Origin: an uncultured Bacteroidales bacterium
GTDB lineage: Bacteria > Bacteroidota > Bacteroidia > Bacteroidales > Muribaculaceae
DNA length: 16,040 bases
Assembly (NCBI GenBank): GCA_900554715.1
Contig: USIN01000016.1
Coordinates: forward strand, 1-16,040
Direction of reading: 5' to 3'
Of this stretch, positions 8,111 to 15,686 are shown one piece after another. Under the pieces are notes generated by a model that did no database searches, had not been told where the DNA came from, and saw only the letters and a list, made by a program, of their open reading frames with translations. The position numbers and the translations under genes were made by a program. Position 1 is the stretch's first letter, and the number at the start of each line of letters is the position of its first letter.

Positions 8111-8193
8111 TACTTTTGCTTTACAAGTCAGTCTGAGCAATTGTGCGGGCGCATCGCGGGCGGTAGAGGTGCTGCTTTGGCCGTAGCACGGCC
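8111..8193 (+). other. Convergent intergenic stretch with a promoter-like box and a hairpin
   Basis: Between the TolB-like gene and sufE, TACTTTTG (8111-8118) fully matches the -7 consensus on the plus strand but has no good -33 partner. Downstream, GGCCGT-AGC-ACGGCC (8179-8193) forms a perfect six-pair hairpin lacking a T-run on either side. It might help to end the leftward sufE transcript. I see no coding frame here. Confidence 0.3.
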
Positions 8194-8217
8194 GCTTCGC
8201 AAATGATAAAGTGTCGT

Positions 8218-8649
8218 TTATTTCCCTTTGTCCTCGAGAGCCTTGAAAGCCAAGGCGAAGACTTTGATCTGTTTGACAACGGCGAGGAGACCGTTGACGC
8301 GGTTGGGCGTCAGGTAGTTGCCGCCGAGTATTTCGCTGACAAACGACAGGTTGGCGTTGGCTATCTCGTCGGGCGTATGGCCGTTGAGTATATCGAGAAT
8401 GATGGCGATGAGGCCTTTGATAATCAATACGTTTGTCTCGGCCGAATAGTAGACTTTGCCGTCGACGAGCTTGGCGTCGAGCCATACATCGCCCTGACAT
8501 CCTTCGATTTTGTTGGCTGGTGTCTTTGACTTCGGGTCGAAAGCGCCGAGCGATTGGCCATAGTCTATGACGGCCGCATAGCGGTCCATCATGTCGTCAA
8601 AGACATGGAGCTCTTCGATTATTTCATTCTGTTTTTCTTCGATGCTCAT
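8218..8649 (-). CDS. sufE: SufE family cysteine desulfurase sulfur acceptor
   Basis: A 143-residue cytoplasmic protein. SufE takes persulfide sulfur from the SufS cysteine desulfurase and passes it to the SufBCD scaffold for iron-sulfur cluster assembly. The key motif IEGCQGDVWL places the acceptor cysteine at Cys51, the same number as in E. coli SufE. It is followed by the family's conserved segments (KGLIAIILDILNGHTPDEI, then an LTPNRVNGL loop close to the usual L-P-R-G). Length is normal for the family (about 140). The ATG at 8649 overlaps the stop of the upstream M28 gene as ATGA, so translation is probably coupled. No suf or isc genes are within the window. The start is fixed by the overlap. 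Confidence 0.93.
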   Translation of the reverse strand: MSIEEKQNEIIEELHVFDDMMDRYAAVIDYGQSLGAFDPKSKTPANKIEGCQGDVWLDAKLVDGKVYYSAETNVLIIKGLIAIILDILNGHTPDEIANANLSFVSEILGGNYLTPNRVNGLLAVVKQIKVFALAFKALEDKGK

Positions 8650-9650
8650 CTTTTTTTCTCTTTGTAGATGACGTTGAGCACTGTTTTGCCGACGGCGTCA
8701 AGTGATTCTTTGCTTATATTGTCGAGGTTGTCGTCATGGGTGTGCCATGTCGGGGGGAAGTTGAGCGTGTGGGGGTTCATGTTCTCGATTATGTTTGTCG
8801 TCGGTATGCCGGCCTCGGTCAGGAAGATATGGTCGTCGACGACTGTGCCGCCCACTTTGTTGATGAACGTGCTGTCAAAGCCGAGCATGCGTGCTTCGCT
8901 CCAGACTTTCACTGTCGCGGCCCGGGCATTGAGGTGTGAATTGTATTCGCGGTGGAACACAGCGTCTTTGCCGCCGACCATGTCGAGGAGAATGCCGAAG
9001 GCCGGCTTGCGGTCGCCGGTTGTGTACGGCATGTTTTTCACCCAGTACTGGGTGCCGAGACACCAGGAGTCATCGTTGCTCATGAAACCGTCGGAGTTGC
9101 CGTAGTCTTCGTCGTCGACAAACAGTATGTCGACGCCGCATTCGGGCAATTTCATGTCGAGGTTGCGGGCGATTTCAAGCAGGACGCCTACGCCGCTGGC
9201 GCCGTCATTGGCTCCGAGAATCGGTTCCTGCCTACGCTCGATGTTGCCCTCCATGTCGGCCCACGGGCGGGTGTCCCAGTGTGCGACGAGAAGCACTCGG
9301 TTTGGTGAGGCGAGGTTGTAGCGCGCCATTATATTTTTCATATCGAGCCGGTCGTCGTTGTATGCGGTGACGATGCTCTCCTGAATTATGATTGTGTCGG
9401 GATTATAGGATCTGAGTTTATCGACAAGATAATTGCCGCATGCTTTGTGACCTTCACTGTTGGGATTACGCGGCCCGAACGCGACCTGCTCGGCGACAAA
9501 ACGGTATGCGCTGTCGCTGTTGAATGATCCGAGCACGTCTGTCACCTGTCTCTCGGATTCGTTGCTGTCTTTATTGTCTGAGGCTTTGCTTGAGCATGAC
9601 ATGGTTGTCGAAAGCGTCAGTAATAATATGTAGGCTAAGCTCTTTTTCAT
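8646..9650 (-). CDS. M28-family glutaminyl-peptide cyclotransferase-like lipoprotein
   Basis: A 334-residue zinc enzyme of the M28 fold, close to type II glutaminyl cyclases of Bacteroidetes, which form N-terminal pyroglutamate on exported proteins. The signal peptide ends at TMSC with Cys19, so it is a lipoprotein. Motifs in order are LVAHWDTRPWAD (His124, Asp126), GANDGASGVG (Asp149, zinc), VDDEDYG (Glu181 and Asp182 at the general-base and zinc positions), LLDMVGG, and WHTHDDN (His303, zinc). The WHTxDDN form with a DED-type acidic pair favours cyclase over aminopeptidase, but aminopeptidase activity cannot be excluded. Length fits (about 330). It is the first gene of a two-gene unit with sufE, overlapping by four bases. 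A -7 box lies five bases from the start codon. Confidence 0.87.
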   Translation of the reverse strand: MKKSLAYILLLTLSTTMSCSSKASDNKDSNESERQVTDVLGSFNSDSAYRFVAEQVAFGPRNPNSEGHKACGNYLVDKLRSYNPDTIIIQESIVTAYNDDRLDMKNIMARYNLASPNRVLLVAHWDTRPWADMEGNIERRQEPILGANDGASGVGVLLEIARNLDMKLPECGVDILFVDDEDYGNSDGFMSNDDSWCLGTQYWVKNMPYTTGDRKPAFGILLDMVGGKDAVFHREYNSHLNARAATVKVWSEARMLGFDSTFINKVGGTVVDDHIFLTEAGIPTTNIIENMNPHTLNFPPTWHTHDDNLDNISKESLDAVGKTVLNVIYKEKKR

Positions 9651-9655
9651 TCTGG

Positions 9656-9663
9656 CAAAATTA
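9656..9663 (-). promoter_or_regulatory. Proximal -7 box of the M28-sufE unit, adjacent to the start codon
   Basis: The minus strand reads TAATTTTG, a full consensus match, ending five bases before the ATG at 9650. The predicted transcript would begin at or next to the start codon. There is no clear -33 box. Confidence 0.5.
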
Positions 9664-9804
9664 TCTTTTTATGTGACAAATATGTCTTACCCTTTAAGGG
9701 AAATTGATGCCTGTCGCCAACCGGTAAAAGGTTGCGTGATAATGGCCGCGGGAAAACGGACCGCGTGTTTTAATCGCGTTCCGTGCTTAAAAGTCATTGC
9801 GCTG

Positions 9805-9812
9805 CAAAGTTA
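9805..9812 (-). promoter_or_regulatory. Possible distal -7 box of the M28-sufE unit
   Basis: The minus strand reads TAACTTTGC, a full match to the -7 consensus, pointing toward the M28 gene. It would produce a leader of about 150 bases containing two short hairpins. The -33 region is weak. Confidence 0.35.
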
Positions 9813-9860
9813 CAAAAAAGTGACAGTTAAAGAACATATTATAGACAGAATCTGCGTTGT

Positions 9861-9879
9861 TTAACCTTGTTTAACGAAT
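9861..9879 (+). promoter_or_regulatory. TTAAC-N5-TTAACGAAT motif, site 2
   Basis: TTAAC units at 9861 and 9871, inside two copies of TTGTTTAAC 10 bases apart (9857-9865 and 9867-9875), with the second extended to TTAACGAAT. The layout matches the site at 6877-6895. Here it is 88 bases upstream of the metG -7 box. Confidence 0.35.
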
Positions 9880-9967
9880 GGTCGGCTCTAATTTGATAAT
9901 TCGTAGCCGGCTTTAACGGTTGCCGCAGTTTTTCGGCGATAGCGTCTTTTCTTTATTAAAAATTCAC

Positions 9968-9975
9968 TACCTTTG
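9968..9975 (+). promoter_or_regulatory. -7 box of the metG operon
   Basis: TACCTTTG is a full match to TAnnTTTG. It would give a leader of about 24 bases before the ATG at 10004, with no Shine-Dalgarno sequence. The upstream stretch is T-rich but has no clear TTTG at -33. Confidence 0.55.
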
Positions 9976-10003
9976 CGATTTGATAAACAGCACTAGTAAG
10001 ATT

Positions 10004-12046
10004 ATGAACAAAGAATATAAGCGCACACTCATCACTACGGCTCTTCCCTATGCCAACGGACCTGTCCATATCGGCCATCTCGCCGGTGTCTATGTCCCCG
10101 CCGATATATATGCCCGCTATCTCCGTCTCAACGGACGCGAAGTCGCCCTCATAGGCGGCAGCGACGAGCACGGTGTGCCTATCACGATAAAAGCGCGTGC
10201 CGAGGGTGTCACTCCCCAGGATATCGTCGACCGCTATCACAAGATAATCAAGGACTCTTTCGAGGAGCTGGGCATATCGTTCGATATATATTCGCGGACG
10301 ACGACCGACATCCACGACCGCACGGCCTCTGAATTCTTTACCCGTCTGCATGACAAGGGCGAGTTTGTCGAGAAGACATCGATGCAGCTCTATGACGCCG
10401 AAGCCGGCCAGTTTCTTGCCGACCGCTATGTCACGGGCGAGTGCCCCCACTGTCATAATCCCCGCGCCTACGGCGACCAGTGCGAGGCATGCGGCACATC
10501 GCTCAACGCCACGGATCTCATCAATCCCAAAAGCGCCATCACAGGCAATGTCCCCGTTCTGAAAGAGACACGCCACTGGTTTCTGCCTCTCGACCGCTGG
10601 CAGCAGCGTCTGACAGAGTGGATTCTCGAGGGTCACAAAGAGTGGAAGCCCAATGTCTACGGCCAGTGCAAGTCGTGGCTCGACCTTGGCCTGCAACCGC
10701 GCGCTGTCACCCGCGACCTCGACTGGGGCGTGAAGGTGCCTCTCGCCGAGGCCGACGGCAAGGTGCTGTATGTCTGGTTTGACGCTCCTATAGGCTATAT
10801 ATCGAACACAAAAGAGCTTTATCCCGAGTCGTGGGAAAAGTGGTGGAAAGACCCCGAGACCCGCATCATCAACTTCATAGGCAAAGACAACATCGTTTTC
10901 CACTGCATTGTCTTCCCAGCCATGCTGATGGCTTACGGCGACAACTTCCAGCTGCCCGACAACGTGCCGGCCAACGAATTCCTCAACCTCGAGGGCGACA
11001 AGATCTCGACCTCGCGCAACTGGGCTGTCTGGCTTCATGAATACCTCCGCGACTTCCCCGGCAAACAGGATGTGCTGCGCTACGTCCTGACGGCCAACGC
11101 TCCCGAGACAAAAGACAACGACTTCACCTGGCGCGAGTTCCAGACCCGCAACAACAGCGAGCTTGTAGCCATCCTCGGCAACTTTGTCAACCGCGTCACA
11201 GTGCTGACACACAAATATTTCGACGGTGTCGTTCCCGCTCCGGGCAAGCTTGAGGCTGTCGACGAGGCTCTCTTCGCCGACATCGACGCACTCAAGAAGT
11301 CGCTGTCTGAGAATATCGAGACATTCCACTTCCGCGACGCTCTGCGCGACGCGATGTCTATAGCCCGCGCCGGCAACAAGTATCTTCAGGAGACTGAGCC
11401 CTGGAAGCTTGCCAAGACCGATATGCCGCGTGTGGCGACGATACTTTACTGTGCCCTGCAGGTATGCGCCGACATCGCAGTGGCTTTCGAACCGTTCACG
11501 CCGTTCATGAGCCGCCGCCTTGCCGACACTCTCGGTCTGGGAACCCTCTCGTGGACAGAGCTCGGCGCCCGCGACACCGTCAAGGCAGGCGTGACAATCG
11601 GCAAGCCCGAGCTGCTATTCGAGAAAATCGAGGACGATGTCATCGACGGTCAGATTAAGCGCCTCGAGGACATCAAGCACGCCAACACACTCAAGGCTTT
11701 CACGCCCGACGAAGTGGCCGAACCGACCGATTTCGATACTTTCATGAAGCTCGACATACGTGTCGGTACAGTCATCGAGTGCTCTAAGGTCAAGAAATCG
11801 AAAAAACTCCTGCAATTCCTCATTGACGACGGTATCGGCCGCCGCACGATTCTGTCGGGTATAGCCGAACACTATCAGCCCGAAGAGCTTGTCGGCCGTC
11901 AGGTATGTTTCGTCGCCAACTTTCCTCCGCGCCAGATGATGGGGCTGACATCAGAGGGCATGATACTTTCGGCCGAGAACGCCGACGGCTCGCTCTCTGT
12001 CATCTCGCCGTCACGACCGGTAGTCAACGGCGCAAAAGTGAAATAA
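10004..12046 (+). CDS. metG: Methionyl-tRNA synthetase
   Basis: A 680-residue class I aminoacyl-tRNA synthetase that charges tRNA-Met in the cytoplasm. The Rossmann fold carries HIGH (residues 22-25) and the KMSKS-type signature as KISTS (333-337). A zinc knuckle has Cys147, Cys150, Cys160 and Cys163. The anticodon-binding helical region follows, and a C-terminal tRNA-binding (EMAP/Trbp-like) domain begins near residue 580 ([10 protein letters not shown]). Length and domain order match bacterial MetG of the long type. I chose the ATG at 10004, since an upstream in-frame extension to 9920 would cross the -7 box and is unlike any MetG. It heads an operon with ansA, 32 bases downstream, with no terminator between. 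Codon use is strongly GC-rich (43 of 60 bases are G or C at 10681-10740). Confidence 0.97.
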   Translation: MNKEYKRTLITTALPYANGPVHIGHLAGVYVPADIYARYLRLNGREVALIGGSDEHGVPITIKARAEGVTPQDIVDRYHKIIKDSFEELGISFDIYSRTTTDIHDRTASEFFTRLHDKGEFVEKTSMQLYDAEAGQFLADRYVTGECPHCHNPRAYGDQCEACGTSLNATDLINPKSAITGNVPVLKETRHWFLPLDRWQQRLTEWILEGHKEWKPNVYGQCKSWLDLGLQPRAVTRDLDWGVKVPLAEADGKVLYVWFDAPIGYISNTKELYPESWEKWWKDPETRIINFIGKDNIVFHCIVFPAMLMAYGDNFQLPDNVPANEFLNLEGDKISTSRNWAVWLHEYLRDFPGKQDVLRYVLTANAPETKDNDFTWREFQTRNNSELVAILGNFVNRVTVLTHKYFDGVVPAPGKLEAVDEALFADIDALKKSLSENIETFHFRDALRDAMSIARAGNKYLQETEPWKLAKTDMPRVATILYCALQVCADIAVAFEPFTPFMSRRLADTLGLGTLSWTELGARDTVKAGVTIGKPELLFEKIEDDVIDGQIKRLEDIKHANTLKAFTPDEVAEPTDFDTFMKLDIRVGTVIECSKVKKSKKLLQFLIDDGIGRRTILSGIAEHYQPEELVGRQVCFVANFPPRQMMGLTSEGMILSAENADGSLSVISPSRPVVNGAKVK

Positions 12047-12078
12047 ATTATAGTTGTTTAACTGACAGTTCTGTAGTG

Positions 12079-13107
12079 ATGAACCCTCGTATCCTTATAG
12101 TCTACACCGGCGGTACGATCGGCATGATCGAAGACCCCGTCACAAAGGCTCTGAAGCCTTTCGACTTCTCACATCTGATGGAGAATGTGCCGAAAGTCAA
12201 GATGCTTGACTATAAGATTGACAACATACAGTTCCAGCCACCGATCGACTCGAGCGACATGAGTCCTGCCCACTGGCAGGATATCGCCCGCAGCATAGCC
12301 GATAACTATGACGACTACGACGGTTTTGTCGTGCTCCACGGCACCGACACGATGGCTTACACGGCCTCAGCGCTGTCATTCATGCTCGACGGTCTCGACA
12401 AGCCTGTCATCATCACCGGTTCGCAGCTACCTATCGGCGAGGTGCGTACCGACGGTGAGGAAAATCTGATCACGGCCCTGCAGATAGCCGCCGCCACAGA
12501 CACAGACGGCCGGCCGATGGTGCGCGAGGTGGCGATTCTCTTCGAGAACTATCTGTGGCGCGGCAACCGCTCGACCAAACGAAGCGCCGACAACTTCAAC
12601 GCTTTCAAAAGCAACAACTATCCGCAGCTCGCCAAGATAGGCCTGGGCATCCACTTCTACACCGACGCCCTGATGCGCCGCAATGTCGAGAAATCACTCA
12701 GACCGCACTATGATCTCGACACGTCGGTCATGGTCATCGACCTCTATCCCGGCCTCAACGAACGTCTGCTGCGCCACATGCTCGCAGCCCCAGGCATAAA
12801 GGGCATAGTGCTGCGCACATACGGCACTGGCAATGCTCCGACCTCGCCGTGGTTTATCGAGGCCATACGCGAGGTCATTAACCGCGGCGTCATCGTTCTT
12901 AATGTGACCCAGTGTGTCAACGGCGGTGTCAATACCCGCTATCTCGCGGGCGACATGCTTGCTGCCGCAGGCGTCATTTCGGGCTACGACCTCACGTTCG
13001 AGGCTGCGATAACGAAGATGATGTTTCTCTTCGGCCTCGGCATAAGTCCGGCCGAAGTGAAGAAACAGCTGTGTATGTCACTTGCGGGAGAAATGACATT
13101 GACCTGA
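12079..13107 (+). CDS. ansA: Type I (cytoplasmic) L-asparaginase
   Basis: A 342-residue enzyme that hydrolyses asparagine to aspartate and ammonia. YTGGTIGM holds the first catalytic threonine (Thr13). HGTDTMAYTAS holds the second Thr-Asp pair (Thr89, Asp90), and RSTKRSADNFNAF holds the catalytic lysine (Lys167). There is no signal peptide, and the length is near that of E. coli AnsA (338), which supports the cytoplasmic type. The ATG at 12079 starts exactly at the conserved N-terminus; the frame is open further upstream but that overlaps metG. It probably shares the metG transcript. Its stop overlaps the next start as TGATG. Confidence 0.95.
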   Translation: MNPRILIVYTGGTIGMIEDPVTKALKPFDFSHLMENVPKVKMLDYKIDNIQFQPPIDSSDMSPAHWQDIARSIADNYDDYDGFVVLHGTDTMAYTASALSFMLDGLDKPVIITGSQLPIGEVRTDGEENLITALQIAAATDTDGRPMVREVAILFENYLWRGNRSTKRSADNFNAFKSNNYPQLAKIGLGIHFYTDALMRRNVEKSLRPHYDLDTSVMVIDLYPGLNERLLRHMLAAPGIKGIVLRTYGTGNAPTSPWFIEAIREVINRGVIVLNVTQCVNGGVNTRYLAGDMLAAAGVISGYDLTFEAAITKMMFLFGLGISPAEVKKQLCMSLAGEMTLT

Positions 13108-13442
13108 TGAGAGCCAGAGCTGTCATATTACTGATTGCAGCTGTCCTCGCGACGCTCGCTCCGGCATCGGTTCAGGCTGCGCCGCCCGACTGGGTGCGCG
13201 TCGAGAGCGCCGCGCCGGGAATGAACGTCGACATCACGCGTCCCGAGCAGGTCGAGGTCACAGTCAGCGACGGCACGGTTTATCTCTATACCGCGACCGA
13301 GACAACGGTCAAAATATTTACCATTCTCGGTCAGCAGATTACGGCAAAAAAGCTCACGCCCGGCGTCTGGAGCTTCAAACTCAGCGCCCGGGGCATCTAC
13401 ATCCTCAAAGCCGGCCCCGTCACCAAGCGCCTGAGCGTGTGA
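13107..13442 (+). CDS. Small secreted protein made mostly of a sorting-domain-like tail
   Basis: A 111-residue exported protein. The signal peptide is MRARAVILLIAAVLATLAP followed by ASVQA, with cleavage near residue 24. The mature part of about 87 residues ends in VKIFTILGQQIT, then PGVWSFKL, then GIYILKAGPVTKRLSV. This pattern of strands resembles type IX secretion C-terminal domains and related Bacteroidales tail domains (G-Q-x-hydrophobic, L-x-x-G-x-Y, a final K-x-x-V). No cargo domain is present. The ATG at 13107 overlaps the ansA stop as TGATG, so it is probably translationally coupled to ansA. It ends 24 bases before the convergent ATPase gene. I recognise the tail but cannot name a function. 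Confidence 0.75.
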   Translation: MRARAVILLIAAVLATLAPASVQAAPPDWVRVESAAPGMNVDITRPEQVEVTVSDGTVYLYTATETTVKIFTILGQQITAKKLTPGVWSFKLSARGIYILKAGPVTKRLSV

Positions 13443-13466
13443 GAGGAGAGAGTATGGAAGTTTAGT

Positions 13467-14351
13467 CTATTCAGCTGAATTCTGTAGCCAAAGACGGAAA
13501 AGCGGGTCTTTGATATAATAAACTGTTTTTTTCTTTATCGAGTCGTCGATATTTATAATCCCTGACCTTTTAAGCGCTTTAAGGTATGCGGTCAAAATAT
13601 TGGTCGGTAAACCTGTCAACTCCCTAATCTCGGGGATTTTCATACCTGTAGCTTCTATTGCTAAAGAGTTTACGATGTTTTGGGAATAATCGGGTAAGCT
13701 TCGATATGTGTTATTATATCTGCCTGAAAATAATGCGACCAGTCTGTTTAAGTCTTTACTTTGTAAAGCATTTGATTTGACGATATAATAGGCTGTTATG
13801 ACAGAGTTTATCGTGCGCGGCAAGTAATTTAATAAACCGATAATGCGGTTCAACATGCTGCCGTTTAATATTTTAGATAGCTCATTGTCGGCAAGGGAGT
13901 TGATATAGATAGTTTTCAAACCCTCGAAAAACGGTGCTTTATATTCAGAAATCGCAGGGAGAACTTTACTCGCAGTAGAAACCAGCATAGGAGCACTTTC
14001 ATCATATAAGAATCGCCTTAACTTGTATTGCTCGTCGTAGTTACACCTTGTTAAGTAGAAGTCAATGTCGTCTATAAACAAGACGGTGTTACTCGGGACA
14101 CTAACTGAGGTGACGATATCGTCTGTGCTGAAGATTCGGCGACCGTCAATCCATACACGGTGTTTATTTGGGCATGATTCATAGAAACGCCTGAGCAAAG
14201 TGGTTTTGCCGGCGCCTTCATTGCCGATTATCATTATGGGTTGTGGTATACGGCCTTCGTCGAATCTGCTTATTTCTGAATGAACAGCTTCGAAAACATC
14301 CTCATTGACAACTAATTCGGGAATGGCATCAAAATACTTTGGGAGTTCCAT
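13467..14351 (-). CDS. P-loop ATPase with winged-helix C-terminus (second gene of the ATPase pair)
   Basis: A 294-residue cytoplasmic ATPase. Walker A is GNEGAGKTT (43-51). Walker B is VLFIDDID (90-97), with two aspartates and an aromatic tail reminiscent of ORC/DnaA-type AAA+ proteins. A sensor-like strand is at MLVSTAS. Residues of about 220-285 look like a winged helix (MKIPEIRELTGLPTNILTAY, then KRSGII), ending in the DPLFRLW motif (282-288) found at the end of archaeal-type ATPase_2 proteins. The ATG at 14351 shares one base with the upstream gene's stop (TAATG), so the two are translationally coupled. It is not obviously a nuclease or protease partner. Function unknown; a regulatory or defence role would be guesswork. 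Local GC is low (23 of 60 at 13681-13740). Confidence 0.82.
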   Translation of the reverse strand: MELPKYFDAIPELVVNEDVFEAVHSEISRFDEGRIPQPIMIIGNEGAGKTTLLRRFYESCPNKHRVWIDGRRIFSTDDIVTSVSVPSNTVLFIDDIDFYLTRCNYDEQYKLRRFLYDESAPMLVSTASKVLPAISEYKAPFFEGLKTIYINSLADNELSKILNGSMLNRIIGLLNYLPRTINSVITAYYIVKSNALQSKDLNRLVALFSGRYNNTYRSLPDYSQNIVNSLAIEATGMKIPEIRELTGLPTNILTAYLKALKRSGIINIDDSIKKKTVYYIKDPLFRLWLQNSAE

Positions 14352-15514
14352 TATTCGACAAAATTATAATACCACCACTTTTTTAATAAAGGCGAGCGAA
14401 ACCGTCTTATTCCTTCTTTAGTACGCATTACATAGCCATCGTGTTCTATCATATTTAGTATAGTACTCAGGTCTTTATCCCTTTTTATTGGGTTATCTTC
14501 AGAATAAAGGGCGTAAATGTTCAGTAGCTGTTCTCTCGACAAACCGTCGTTGGCTTGGCAGAGTCCTTTGAGCAGCAGACGGGTTCCGTCTTCCAAACCG
14601 CTGTATTCTGATAGCCTTTCAGACCAAGTACTGAGGTCTTCTGCGTGAGCGAGTTTCTCAAATGCTGACTCAATCATTTGCTGAGTGACGCCATTTTTAG
14701 CACCCGGATGATTTTTAATGTTTGTGAATAGCAGCTGGATGAAATATGGTATATGCCACTCAATCTTATCTAAAAGATATGTTGTCATTTGCTCGTTAAA
14801 GGGTACGCCCTCTGATTCTGCCAGGGCGTTTATCAGTCCTGAGGCTTCGTCATATGATAAAGCGTCGAAATCAAATGAGATAAGATCGTTGATAGTCATC
14901 GATAGATTTCTCATTCGGGTAAAATTATGAAGTCCGACCGAGCCGCAGAAGACCCATCTAATCTTACTATCGGTCACTTGTCGCAGACTTCTGAACCAGT
15001 TCAAGAAAAAAGCGGCATCCTTATGGCTGTCGTCGTTCTTGTCAAGGACACTCAAGAATAATGTTAGTTCGTCTATGACAATCAGCGAGTCTTTGTTGTG
15101 ATTGATTACTTGAGCTAACGACGTATAAAGGTCTTTGGAAATTTCTTGATGCGAAAAATTAAATTCGACCGGGCCGATACTTTTTATTCCTTCGAAAATA
15201 CGATTGACAAAGCTTCCGGCAACGTTTACCGCCTCGGTCCAAAGCCCCGATTTATCAAACTGATTGATAAGAATTTGTAGGAATTCGTCTTTTGTACGTA
15301 CACCTTCAAGGTCGATATATGCGCAGTTCCAACCGAGTTCTTTTTTATCGGCAATGAGGCGTTTTGCAAACGATGATTTGCCGATGCGTCTCGGGGCTGA
15401 TAGCACGAGTGAATGATTAGAGTCGAGATATTCGTGTGCTCGCGATAGTTCTTCGACTCTGCCAAAAAAGTCATCTCCGGTTACAGGAGGGCCGACTCGG
15501 TTTGATATTGCCAT
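14351..15514 (-). CDS. ATPase_2 (archaeal-type AAA) family protein (first gene of the ATPase pair)
   Basis: A 387-residue cytoplasmic P-loop ATPase. It begins with the family's FFGRVEEL segment (16-23), then a Walker A of the APRRIGKSS type (40-48), in which Ala replaces the first Gly, as is common in this family. Walker B is LIVIDE (144-149), with Asp148 and the catalytic Glu149. A sensor-1-like strand, WVFCGSVG, spans 187-194. A helical lid follows, then a winged-helix region (about 305-370) ending in SPLLKKWWYY (374-383), matching the end motif of its partner. The ATG at 15514 has a consensus -7 box 21 bases upstream. It is the first gene of a two-gene unit. GC is about 45-50%, below the 55-70% of metG. 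The family is clear; the biological role is not. Confidence 0.84.
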   Translation of the reverse strand: MAISNRVGPPVTGDDFFGRVEELSRAHEYLDSNHSLVLSAPRRIGKSSFAKRLIADKKELGWNCAYIDLEGVRTKDEFLQILINQFDKSGLWTEAVNVAGSFVNRIFEGIKSIGPVEFNFSHQEISKDLYTSLAQVINHNKDSLIVIDELTLFLSVLDKNDDSHKDAAFFLNWFRSLRQVTDSKIRWVFCGSVGLHNFTRMRNLSMTINDLISFDFDALSYDEASGLINALAESEGVPFNEQMTTYLLDKIEWHIPYFIQLLFTNIKNHPGAKNGVTQQMIESAFEKLAHAEDLSTWSERLSEYSGLEDGTRLLLKGLCQANDGLSREQLLNIYALYSEDNPIKRDKDLSTILNMIEHDGYVMRTKEGIRRFRSPLLKKWWYYNFVE

Positions 15515-15535
15515 GGTTTATGTAATTAGTGTCTG

Positions 15536-15543
15536 CAAATATA
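15536..15543 (-). promoter_or_regulatory. -7 box of the ATPase pair
   Basis: The minus strand reads TATATTTGC, a full match to TAnnTTTG, with a predicted leader of about 15-20 bases. The flank is very AT-rich and no clear -33 box is seen. A Bacteroidetes-type box here suggests that the ATPase pair belongs to the resident genome. Confidence 0.5.
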
Positions 15544-15629
15544 CATTAAAAAAGATTATACATAAAAATTTTTATACAAACAATGAAACAAATATGCTAC
15601 TTTATAAATCAAAAATGCTTTTTTATAAT

Positions 15630-15679
15630 AAAAATAGGAATTATAACTTAAAGTATTTTCTTTAAATTTATAATTCCTA
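15630..15679 (-). terminator. Intrinsic terminator of the AT-rich DUF3783-like gene
   Basis: TAGGAATTATAA (15635-15646) pairs perfectly with TTATAATTCCTA (15668-15679), and TTAAAG with CTTTAA continues the stem inside, leaving a loop of about six bases. On the minus strand the hairpin is followed by TTTTTATTAT. It starts eight bases past the stop of the leftward gene at 15687. Confidence 0.8.
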
Positions 15680-15686
15680 AATTATT

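Larger units (their letters stand above)
9651..10003. other. Divergent intergenic region between the M28 gene and metG
   Basis: These 353 bases hold no convincing gene. From the left I see a -7 box for the M28 gene (9656-9663), two small hairpins (CAACC/GGTTG at 9718-9734 and CGCGG/CCGCG at 9747-9765), a second leftward -7 box (9805-9812), the paired TTAAC motif (9861-9879), a G-U-containing stem (GTCGGCT with AGCCGGC, about 9881-9911), and the metG -7 box (9968-9975). No tRNA or recognised riboswitch is visible. Confidence 0.5.

Noticed and set aside
9673..9864. 63-codon plus-strand frame in the M28-metG intergenic region
   Set aside because: No plausible start context, no recognisable motif, and it overlaps hairpins and promoter boxes for flanking genes.
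9920..10003. Upstream in-frame extension of metG
   Set aside because: It would cross the -7 box at 9968-9975 and add residues not found in MetG; the ATG at 10004 starts the conserved N-terminus.
11905..12078. Upstream in-frame extension of ansA
   Set aside because: It overlaps the conserved end of metG; the asparaginase motif starts just after the ATG at 12079.
12912..13106. Upstream in-frame extension of the small secreted protein
   Set aside because: It lies inside ansA; the ATG at 13107 begins a proper signal peptide and overlaps the ansA stop.
13469..13480. Perfect 12-base palindrome ATTCAGCTGAAT at the end of the second ATPase gene
   Set aside because: It is inside the coding sequence, has no T-run, and a few such palindromes are expected by chance in 16 kb.
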